Below are positions 42,749 through 53,563 of a DNA stretch of 64,000 nt, in pieces. The position numbers and the translations under genes are program-made. The stretch lies in assembly GCA_021927905.1 (NCBI GenBank), contig BLLK01000038.1:2402963-2466962 (forward strand), given 5' to 3'. Every line of letters begins with the position of its first letter. Position 1 is the stretch's first letter. The notes below the pieces were generated by a model that saw only the letters and a program-made list of their open reading frames with translations, did not search any database and had not been told where the DNA came from. Source of the DNA: Chaetoceros tenuissimus. Its lineage: Eukaryota; Bacillariophyta; Thalassiosirophyceae; Chaetocerotales; Chaetocerotaceae.

Positions 42749-45023
42749 ATGGACGAAGTAGAAAAGCAAATGAAAGGCTTGGCTATGGAGAATAAAGCCG
42801 ATCCTCCACAAGATGCACCAACTGAAGAAGAAGAAGAAGAACAAAATGAAACTTCAGCATCTCCCTCTTCAAATGATCCACCATCGACTAAAGATGCAAA
42901 TGAAGAGCAGGAATATTCAAAGCCAGATCCGTTAGAAGCTACAGACGCTGCTGATGTAGAACCTGAAGTTGTTGAAGAAACTGAAACTAGTGCAGCAAAT
43001 GATGAAGTCAAAGAAGAAAAGGCTGAAGATATTCAAGAAGAGAATGACGAAAAGAGCGATCCAGTTGAAGAAAAGGAAGTAGAAGCAGCATCAGATGAAC
43101 CAGCTGAGGAAACAGAAGTCAAGAAAGAAGGAGATGCTTCTCCTGTAGAAAATAAAGAGACGGAGAAGGACGAAAATAAAGCTGAAGATGCAGCTACTGA
43201 AGCAACTGTAGAGAAACAAGTCGAAGAAGTTATTGAACACCCAACAGAGGCACCCCATCCTCAAGCACCAAAGTCAAGTGTACTCGAACCAACTTCAGTT
43301 CTTGATACTAGAGATGCTCAAGATCCTCAAGAGCGTAGTAGAGAATTCCTAGAGTTGAGATCCTATGAAGCGAAACGTCGCTCCATTTATTTATCAAAGA
43401 TGAAATCTACGGCTCTTTATTGGAAAGCCTTCCGTGAAATGATGTCCAAATCCTATGAAGAGACTGATCGTGCGGAAAATCTTATGAGAGGAAATGTTGT
43501 TGCAAATGAAGCATACGGAAACTTTCTGAAATGTGCAGCGGAGAATAGACTTGGTTATGATGGACGTACAGTTGATAAGCGTAGAGGTGATAGATTAAAA
43601 GAGGATAGGGCCAAAAAATATGAGGAACTTGGATCTGGTGCAATGCTTCTTGGTGTCAGTGTCAATTTGGATAGAATGGAGTCTCAACGCAAAGAAGAGA
43701 CTGCGACCAGTAACACAGGCAATATTCAAAACGATTTGGCTGGATCTACCGTTGCAAATCATGGCTCACTCGGAAAGAATAGTATGATTCATGAATTGGT
43801 CAACTCGCAAATGGAGATGGCAGATGCATTCATTGAAAATGTCAATTTTGTAAAGGATAATGCCTTGAAGAAAATGACTGAGTTGAGAAAAGAACTTGAA
43901 GCGGAAGTCAAAGTATTGTCGGCTCTTGGTGATGCTACCATGCAAGAATTAGCAAAAGCAGAGCTAGACGTTCACAAAACCTGGAGTAAGTAGTGGATTT
44001 GATCGTTTACAGAGATACTTGTAATTATTCATTCTAACCCATGAATTACGTTCAGAGGCATATTATAGTCTTGCAGCTCTTCTCAATACCGATCTCGACG
44101 CTGCACGTAAGCAAAGAAAAGCAGGAAATGGAAACTTGAATCCGAATGCTGTCACCGACGTGTGGCTTCTCGAGATGCATTATCGTATGGCTGTCGCATA
44201 TCTTACAACTGTTTGGGAAAAGTCATCAAAGGAGTTGACCAATCTTTTTGCTGGCATGAAAGAGATGGAGTGTAATAGAAGATTCCGTCTTCGCGAGCTT
44301 CTTGTTCTATTTATGGAGCGTTCAAAGAGACTTTGGAATAGCATTCCTCCGCTTTTGACTCCGGTTCTAGATGAAGTAAACAAGACTCCTACGGATCTCA
44401 AAGAAATTGAGAAGGATGTATCCGAGAAGATTCGCTCCAAGGCTCAGGAATTGCAAAAGAGTGATGAAGTCAATCAGGGAACTGGAGCAAAGGATCCAAT
44501 GAATGGCCCGGGTTTGCAAGGTGTTCCTGAACCAGATGCTGAGTTTGAACTTCAATCTCCTTTGATGAGTGGTCTCATTTGCAAAGTGGAGGTCATTTAT
44601 AGAAAATGCGATAAGATGTTGAGTATGTGGAGACAATGCCTCGCTGTGACGACTTCCGACAACTACATGCATCTTTTCGAGATTCCAGCCATTGCCGATG
44701 TCAAGATTGGAGAATCACCGGATGTTGCATTTCAAGCTCTTGTTCCACCAGTGGAAGTACCAACCGAAGATGCAGTGCTTGAAGGATATGTACCAAATGG
44801 TAAAACTTGGTTTGATCACTTGACTCCAGAGGTTTCGTTTGACTTGAAGAACTGTTCAATTTCGCTGAATCAAGAAAAGGGCGGTGCAACTTTTGAAATC
44901 ACAGAGACTTTATTCCCTGGTCCTTTTAGACGTGAGAAATCAAGAAAGTATGCATTGAAATTGAAAGATAGTCAAGATGTCGTCACATGGCTCTTGGCTT
45001 TACGTGAGCTTGGAGCAAATTAA
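42749..45023 (+). CDS. Coiled-coil (BAR-like) and PH-like protein
   Basis: Model: exon 42749-43985, intron 43986-44055 (GTAAGT...TTCAG), exon 44056-45023; 2,205 nt, 734 aa. Residues 1-190 are strongly acidic (Glu/Asp/Ala) and probably disordered. Residues about 195-560 are helical with long charged heptads and conserved aromatic positions (YWKAFREMM; YYSLAALLNTDLD; VWLLEMHYRMAVAYLTTVWE), the pattern of an F-BAR/BAR-type dimer that bends membranes. The last 170 residues are beta-rich, end in a helix (VVTWLLALRELG) and look like a PH domain. BAR plus PH is a known arrangement in endocytic adaptors; here it is inferred from pattern. Confidence 0.7.
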
Positions 45024-45550
45024 CTTAGTGGAAGAAGAACAAGTTATTAAAAAATTATAAAGACGTCAAAAATCTGGTTGGTTATATCATTTAATCTTAC
45101 TGTGGTTCTATGCGTTTGCGAACATAGACTCCAACTTTTCATTCCGATTTCGAAGAGCATAATTTATAGGACAAGACAAAGAGTTCTAAATAGCGGCATT
45201 GTACGACTGCAATCATGATGATCCTTAAAAAATGAAGGTTAAAAAACAGTTGAAAATCTTATTTTCCACGAATGGTAAAATGAGTACGTACATGTAAAGT
45301 TCAAAAGCAGCATCACAGCAACAGCCAAAAAATAAATTGAAAATGTAATATGCGCACTCTAACAATACTACTCGTACGAGTATTGAAAACAATCTCATCG
45401 CACAAGCAATGTGAGACTTGCAAATATAGAAGAGAGGTAGGAAAATATTTGTTGATTGAAGAAGCTTCTTGGATGAATAGAAATGTTCGTGATTCAATTC
45501 AATTGAAGGGACCTCCTCTTCTTCTCTATTAAGTAGTAACAAGAGTCAAG
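45024..45550. other. Intergenic before NDUFA6
   Basis: 3' flank of the coiled-coil gene and promoter of NDUFA6. A 105-codon antisense frame (45225-45542) is hydrophobic and Cys-rich but overlaps the promoter and lacks any family signal; not accepted. Confidence 0.4.
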
Positions 45551-46286
45551 ATGCCAGTAGCAGTTCAATTGGCACTCAAAGCCAGAGCGACTGTCAGTCC
45601 GAATTCTGTAGCGAGACTCTACAGATCGGTAGTCAAGTGAGTACACATCATGTCTCGGACAACAAGAACTACTAGAAAAGAGGATCCGATGATGTACATG
45701 TAGTAGTAGATCATGAACTAGCTACGATGGAAGATCTAAGGCTTGCTTACTTGTTCATGTAAATATATGCAATTGTAGTGTGAAGAGTAGAAACTTAGAG
45801 AGAGCAGCAGCAGCAACAGGCATCGATCGCCTCTTTGGAGTCAATTCAAGAAGTGACTGCAAATATTGACGGTTATCGGTTGCTGCTGTCTCTTTTCTAT
45901 TCGAATAGCAATTGATGCGATGAAATCTTCAAAGCCAAGATATCTACTCCTTCTTTCTTTCTTCTCTTAACTTTTACTGACTCTTCTTTTTTCTCTTCAG
46001 GGAGCTTCCTCGAGCCCTTACAATTTACGACATTGACACTCCACTTCCAGAAGCGAGAGCGGCAATCCGTTCGAAATTTGAGTACTATGGACAAATCAAG
46101 GATACTCGTGTTCTTGATATGTTGATTGAAAAGGGATACATGGACTTGGAAGAGACGCTATTGCAGCATACTCAGAGATCACATTTGCTTAGAAGCTTGA
46201 GTTTGAATACTGAAATGCAAGGATCGCAAAGAAAGAGATTGAGTCCTGAGAGTTCCATTGATGAACAGTTTGCTAGAGGTTATTAA
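45551..46286 (+). CDS. NDUFA6: Complex I LYR subunit NDUFA6 (B14)
   Basis: Model: exon 45551-45636, intron 45637-46000 (GTGAGT...TTCAG), exon 46001-46286; 372 nt, 123 aa. Both exons are short, so single-frame scanning misses the gene. It has the LYR motif in ARLYRSVVKELPRAL, followed by the family pattern AAIRSKFEYYG-x2-KDTRVLDMLIEKGYMDLEETLLQH-x-QRSHLL, as in NDUFA6/B14 of mitochondrial complex I. NDUFA6 binds the matrix acyl carrier protein and sits at the peripheral arm junction. The length is close to the usual 115-130 residues. No obvious presequence beyond the first basic 20 residues, as is normal for this subunit. It is convergent with the giant MACPF gene, with only about 170 bp between stops. 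Confidence 0.9.
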
Positions 46287-46453
46287 AGTGAGATGGGACT
46301 AAAAGTGTACGCCAAGAAAGAAATTGAAGATTAACAGATCTAAACTAAATATGAGCACAGTGCAAGAAATAACATGTTCATTAATACTTTTAATCTTCAT
46401 ACTCAAATTTGTTTTCCTTGAATCACATTATAGCAATTTCAGCTTGAGTTTCT

Positions 46454-49400
46454 TCAAGCATCATTGCTTTCCAAAAAAGGTAAATCAAAATCTATTTCCA
46501 TATTTCGTATAGCAATATTGAAGTCTCCCAATGAATTTGAATTCACAAGCTTCCCTTCAATGCAACATCCATTGATCCCATTAAACTTAGCTTCTCCACT
46601 TTCTGTTTTGGGTAAAATTACTTCAACTGTTTTCACTTCATTGTAATGCTTCATGGAGAATGCGACTTTGCTGTTTTTCCAATCTGGTTCTATCTTTATA
46701 GCATAACATTTGTTCGCTACAAACGAGTGGTATGGTATTAAAATACTGTCATATGGTACTTCTGCAAAACATTTACTTGACTGGTATCTCTCCTCTTCAT
46801 AATCATCCCAACCATCAAAAGTATTTTCCAATGCAAAGCTAAAACCTATTGCATCTTCTTTTCCAGGTCGCTCTCCTGATGATTTGGTTAATGCAAATTT
46901 AATGTCGCATAAACACTCGAATAATTCCCTGCCTTGGATTGTTTCTCCTATTTCTTGAACAATAAACTCAAAGTAAATGTTTCCAGTTGTCTTGACAAAG
47001 TCTAATAATGGAAATGGTTTCTTCATAGTAAAGCTACCACCTTTATATTTGCCATCAGTAGAATTGATCATTTTATTGAGTTCATCACTTTCTCTAGTTT
47101 GAATTCTTATACATCCATGGCTAAGATCATCGTTTGGCCAGTCATGGTGAAGTTGGAGACCATCTTGAGGATAAAATAAACTACCTACAACCCAATCTTT
47201 AGCGGGGACTTCGTTTGAACCAGGTGCTTCTAGTTTTACTTGGGAAAATGGAAATTTTGCATTGTTTATCTGCTTTACTTCAATTCGAATTGTTTCCTTT
47301 CGATTTATTGGACCTGCGTTTTCTGCAATTGTTACCCAATAATCGTGATACAAGAACTGCAGCTGCACTTTCTTTGGGATATTTTCATTATGCATAGTTA
47401 CCTTAACTTTAATTGATCGGAGTCAGAAAAATGAAAGAAGAAAATCTATACCAGATGAAGAATATGGAACAACAAAACATACCTGAACGGACTTTAACCT
47501 TTGTTTCAAAATTCATTCCTATATAAATTTCCCCACTTGTATTGGGCCTACCGCTCCAAAACTTATCTATGGTATCGCTAAATGCAGATGACGGTCCTAA
47601 TCCTCCACATTGACCTGACGACATAGCATTATTTGCATCGATATCAATTCGATTGCCATCAGGGCCGTAAAAGACAATACTTTTTACATCCCAAGTAGAA
47701 TTGGCACAGTTAATTCCAGCTATTCTCCACTTATGAGATGATCGGTAGTCTTCAAGAAGAGTGGACATATCTTTAAAGCTGATAGTATCTCCAAAATGAT
47801 GCAAGCCCTTCCTTGTCTGTTCAGAGTTTATTTCAGACTTCTCTATTATTGCCCACTGACATTCATCAAAATCTTGTTTCAAGCAACATTCTTCCCCATC
47901 TTTCGCATGAAGATATCCATATTTATTCTTTATAGAGTACCAAATCAATCCATCTCCTCTCTCTTGACTTTTCGAATCAATTTTCCAAATACAACTGCTA
48001 TCATCAAATGAAGATGCTCTCTCGTTCCCACAGTCTAAATACATCCTATTCTGTGATTTATCTATGCGAAATGTAGTTGTGATCCTAAATTCACCCTTAT
48101 TTGACAAAGGTTCAATCTCCCAGATTTGATCAATATATGCATTAGGATCACTATGAAAACATGATAAACAATTGCCCACTGATATAGATTCATTCTTGGT
48201 AGACGAAGCTTCAGTCTCCCGGATTTGATCCATGATGTATGCTTTAGGATTGCGATGAGAACATGATACAAAACTGTACCGTGATATGCCTCCCAAACGC
48301 AACAGGTTTCCATCGCTATCCTTTTGAATCAAATAATAGCCTTCTCGTGGTTTTGGCTTTTCTTTGGTAATCACGTCTGGACTCAAAACTTTTGGGAGAC
48401 CTAAGCGAAAAGGATCATCCTCACCGTAGTGTAAATTATATTTCTGTTTTGGTTCCACTTCTACTTTGACCTCCGTCAATTCATAAGCGATGATGATTTC
48501 AGCCTTTGAAGTATCCTTTTGATGATTTGGGAGTTCAACAGAACTATTTGGCATAAGGGTTTCTCCTCTATCTTCTCCAGACCACCTGACTGTATATATG
48601 TACGGATAGGGGTTGGAAATAGTTATACCGCCGTTGTCCAACAATGTCTTGGCAGGTAAAGAGCTGCGTTTTAAAATGATCTTTTTGTCTGGTACGAACT
48701 TCTTCACATCTTCTGGTAATTCCATAAAGTCCTTGTCCTTTTCTTCAGGTAGCTTGTTGGTACTCGTAATCTGATTTAGAAGGATTTTCCAGGGTGCTAC
48801 AATCCATTGAAATTTCTTCATTGAATGCGTATCTAGACATGCTTCCTCAGCTATTGCAGCAATCACACAATTCAGCTTGGATGACGGTGCATCACCTTCA
48901 CTTAGTATTCCTAAGAATCGATCGGAATGGGCATTTACAATGTAATAATATTTCCCTTTTGACCCCTCATTATCCACCAAGTGCCCTTCAAGTATCTGCC
49001 ACTTTTGGGAGTCGTCAATATCGACTTCATTAGGAACTAAGCCAAAATCCTGTTGAGAAGTACCATATTCCTTTAATTTGGCATATAATCTCTCCTTTGA
49101 TTTCTTCGAATTTATTGTAAATACCTTCTGATCTGGGTCATACATTTCCCCTGGAAGTTTAGGTGCCTCTACTGGGTGAAAGATCCAAAACTGATCTTGA
49201 CAAAAGTCTTCACACCCATCTTTAGTTACTGCATTGAGAGGGAAATCTCCATCTTGCCAAACATGTAATCTCTGCATTGAGTGGTGGGATATAATTAAAG
49301 ATCCCTTATTCCTCTTGTTTTCGACAATTTTATCTCTAGGTTCAATCAGTCGTGGTGCAGATTGCAGCAATGGATCTTCGTTCGAGAAATGCACAAAGTA

Positions 49401-52400
49401 CTTGTTCCCTCTGGACACTTTTCTCTTGTAATCTATTTCCTCGGGCGGTTGATCACAGTCGTTTTCCTCTAGTTGACGGAAACGAAGTGCTATTTCCATT
49501 TTCGTTTCCTCGTTGAAAGCTTGTAGATGCACAGAATTTCTATGTAAATCAATACCTTCGGGTCTGCCTTTGATAAACATTTTTAAGTCACATAGATATG
49601 CATTTTCAATAATAATCCACCCATTTTGCAACATTGCACCCTCTGTAAGGAACTCTGCGCTTTCCACTTCCTTAGTATTGGAGTCTCTGAAATTGTTCTC
49701 TCGCACCAAATAATATGTCACTCGTGGATACAATTTTCTTTTTATGATTCGATTTGCTCTCAGGATTTTATACCACTCCCACTTTCCATCATACGCAAGA
49801 GGAGGCGCTGCGTACACATCGATCGGACTTACAGCATCTGGGCAATAAATAGTTTTTCCTTGCATTGCTTCTATATGAATTGTGTCCACAGATGTTTGAA
49901 GATAAGCTGTACGCTTGCATCCACTGTCAGATGTAAGGTTCCAAACTTTTGTGGTTCTTTCTTTATCTTCGGCTGCATGGAAATATGGCATTTTGACAAC
50001 TCTTGCTAAATTGATAAAATCATCACAAAGATCTATAATAAAAGGAGAATTTAGAGTCACAACTCCAAAATGATGTTGAGAACAACATGAAGCTCACCTT
50101 CCCATGCATCGATAGTAAGATTTCCAGCACATTCGATAGCTTCAGCATGCATCCTGCGGATTTCTATGGGAACAGTGGCGTCATTTTCTCCAATCACATC
50201 ATCATGAGGAGCTACGTCAAAATCAGGGAAGATCATGCCCTTTTTACTTTCTTTGTCAAGCCTTTCCTGTCCTGCTTTCAACAAGTCCTTCACAAACCAA
50301 TTATCATATGAGAAGCTATCATCTAGGTAAACTTCTTTTGCACTTCGTACCAATGTTTGGAGAGACTTCAACATAGAAAGTCTATTTCCTCGGAGGCCTT
50401 GATCTTGTACCTTCGAAATATTAGGAATTACCAACGAACAAATACAATTTACCATGGAACCAATGTTTTCATTGACTTTGATAAAATCATTAATTGTATG
50501 CATGATTGTATCAGGAAGTTTGGGAGGTGACGGCGAGTCAAGAAATTCTCTTGTCTTGGTTGCCCAAGCCCTCTTCAGAAGTCTACAGGCTTTTAATATC
50601 TGTCTCTGTTGTTTCATGAAAATCATCTCTTGTTCTGAAATAGTTAGTTGCTTTTGAATATCCTTAAACTTTTCCTCCTCAAAAAGTTCATCACGAATAA
50701 GATCCCAAACAGGAATGACATGATCCAATGCACCTTTATCAATCACACTCCAGGTTCCAGTATTCGTGTTCAGTTGAGTAAAGAATTCTTCAGATGTGTT
50801 GGCATTAGGACCTAATGAAGAAACAGTAACAGAGTACGAACAGGACTTGTTAGCAGTCTTTGTTCCGTCCCTATCCGATTCAGTACATTGATTTGTCTGG
50901 CCATTGCTTCTAACAGAGCCACCATCAATACCCCCACTCGCTTGTAGCCCTAAACCAAATACACCTAACGAAACTCCTCCACTTGCATTCACTGTCCTTC
51001 CCTTGCTAACTTCTTCACTCATTGTACTACCAGCTACAGCAAACATTGAAACAGAATCAACTTTTTCTGTAGATTCTATTGCAATAGTTCGAAAGAATAC
51101 TCCACCAAGGGTGTACTCTCCGCAAGATAAATGACTACCGAATGTTCTAAAGAACCGAAAAGCCTCCAACAGAGTAGTCATTTTGAAGATTTCCCTTTTG
51201 GCATCTTCAGACAAACTCATAGAATCATAGGGAATCCTCACACATCTCATTGGCATCTTAATGTATTCAGTTAAAAAAGCCTTTTTGGTCTTGACATTTT
51301 CCTCGGTACCATTTTCTTCTTCCCGTATCTTACTGCGTGCTAATTCTTGCGCCGAAGAAGTACCATATGAACCTTCAGCAGATACACCAGCAAAGAATTT
51401 AGTGTATTTCATACCAGCAGCAATAGAAAAAGATGAACTCGTACTCTCTGCCATTGACATTCCTCCAGACATTGCTGTTTTATGGAATGTAGATAGCTCC
51501 TTTTCTTTCGTACACTTAAATACAGAACTATTAAATGGTTGGTCGACTCCATAGACCTCAACATATGATGGTTCTTTCAAAATAGGCTATGACGAATTTG
51601 TGAGAAAGTGAAAATCTCATTGACTCAGAATTTTCAAGATCCCAGTTAGACTTACTGTAGAAACAGACTCGATAGGGTATTCTCCAAGTAATAACGAAAT
51701 GCCATGTAAAGTCATACCTCCAGACACTGACGCGACAAGCTTCTCATTAGATGAATATGATTCAATAACACCTCCTGCTGAAGATGGTAACTTTAGCGCA
51801 TTACTCTCTAAATCATTCCACAATTTCTGCGAATTGAAATGTTGACCTACGGCATCAAAGGTTGCCGATTCCTTCACTTTCGATTTGATTTTATCAATAG
51901 CTTTTTCCAATTGCTCCTTTTGTTCCTTGGTGGTCGACTTGACATCTAATTCCTCCATAAGTTTCAAAGCCTCATTTCTCGCCTCTCGTGACTTTTGCTG
52001 GATGGTCTGCATCATTTTATCTGCTTCCTTCTGACGATTTTGCCCTTCTTGAGCCAACATTTTAGTTGCAGCAATTTCAAGAGCAACCTGAGGGGCGGCA
52101 ACTCCAGAAACTCCTGCAATTAGTGGGGCAATATCAGTCTATAGACATGTGATGGAGTCAGTAATAGTACGGTCATTTATGATAGATAAAGCAAATAAGT
52201 TTTGGAACTGAACTTACCAAGCCATCCAATCCTTTCAACACTTCAGGGCCACCCTTGATCTTTTGTCCAATAGCAAACGCTTCCTCGTCAGTCATCATCT
52301 TCTTCTTAGTAGTGCTTACTTCCTCCTCCTTTTTTGCATTAGCAACAATAGCTTTCAAATAGTTTTTCATTTCATTTTTCTCAACTTTTTTCATATTTTC

Positions 52401-53144
52401 GCTTCCTTCAAACTCGAATGTATCAATATCAGATTTAGTGACATCTGCGATATTCTTCTTATCTTTCTTTTCAAGTTCACTTGCAAATCCCAAATTCACA
52501 TTCTTACTGCGTAGCTGTTCACGAATAATAGGAATGTGTTCCACACCAGCTTCTGGACCCAATTTTCCTGTAAAAAGCTGTTCCAATCTACTTTTGTCCT
52601 CTATATGGATTCCTTTCACTTTTTCCGCAATATCTTTCCAATCCATATTTCTAAATTCTGAAAGTGACCTAGCTTCACCAAACAGCTCTCTAGTCCAATG
52701 TTCTTTAAAATCGTCTCCATCTGGCACGTTGATTCCAATTTCATTCATCACTCCTCTCAGATGCAATTTTCCAAGTAATCCTTTGGTCAATCTGTCCATA
52801 GGCTTAGCAAACACATCTTCTTCATCGCTTCCATGAATATCACGACGAGTCACATCAAGAGCTATAGAGTTGAGAGATTGGGAAAGGCCATTCGCAACAA
52901 TTGCAAGCAATGCCTCAGTATCACCTTTGAGAGATTCAGTACTCTCGATGACATCCAACACAGACTTTGGAATGACATCCTTCGCCTTTTCTGCAAGATA
53001 CTTGAGACCCTCATCCTTGATGGTGTAATGAAGATCGCTACCGAGAAGAGTTTCCAATAAATCAGGAAACTGTTCTGCCTGAACAGCTCTTGTGCCAGAA
53101 GCAAGTACTGACTCAACATGATATTTAAACTGCAGGAGATTCAT
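46454..53144 (-). CDS. Giant MACPF/perforin-like multidomain protein (five exons)
   Basis: Model: exons 53144-52218, 52138-51656, 51586-50098, 50032-47483 and 47406-46454; phases agree; 6,402 nt, 2,133 aa. Residues 1-470 are helical and charged, with no clear signal peptide. The MACPF core follows (about 473-800): FRFFRTFGSH at about 613-622 close to the [YW]-G-[TS]-H-[FY] signature, a GG seven residues after it, Gly-rich hairpin regions and VIDKGALDHVIPVWDLI, typical of the end of MACPF domains. From about 967 to 1800 come several beta-trefoil-like units (REGYYLI, DQIWEIEPLS), then a discoidin (F5/8C)-like module split by the last intron (STWDVKSIVFYGPDG; EIYIGMNF; VQLQFLYHDYW), and a beta-rich end. 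MACPF proteins oligomerise into membrane pores; trefoil and discoidin modules often bind glycans or lipids. Here the target and activity are unknown. Divergent from the 53564 gene. Confidence 0.78.
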
Positions 53145-53563
53145 ATTATCTTTTCAACTTATATTTTACAAACGTAATGAAATCAACCACACATTGACGA
53201 ATCATTGATGAAATAGTCGAAGAGAAGATGAGAGGAGGGTGTCAACGTGTAACAGTGGAATGACGTACGAGTATCTGATGAATGGAGGAGAGAACAGTTT
53301 GAAGTAAGAAAGTGTAGGTTGTCAACGTGTGAACATAAAATGACGTAAGTATTGCCAGGTCTAAAAAAGACAAAATGAGTATAATTATAGTCAAATTCTA
53401 AGCTATCTATTGAAACGATTAGCTCATATGCGACATTTCCATTTTGTTAGCTGCCAGCTGGAGCAGTTCACGACGGATTGCTTACACAGCGATTGTGTAT
53501 GTTACTTGACTGTACTATGTGTACTCCTCTATTAAACACAACTACCTAAAACAATTAAGAAAT
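53145..53563. promoter_or_regulatory. Divergent promoter with two fixed-spacing composite motifs
   Basis: Between the MACPF gene and its divergent neighbour, GTCAACGTGT (53241-53250) is followed 20 bp later by TGACGTA (53261-53267). The same pair recurs at 53321-53330 and 53341-53347 with the same 20-bp spacing while the 10 bases in between differ. TGACGT is a bZIP/CRE half site; ACGTG is also a bZIP/bHLH core. This is probably a co-regulatory module for both genes. Confidence 0.65.

Noticed and set aside
45225-45542. 105-codon minus-strand frame
   Set aside because: Antisense to the promoter of NDUFA6, hydrophobic low-information sequence without a recognisable domain.
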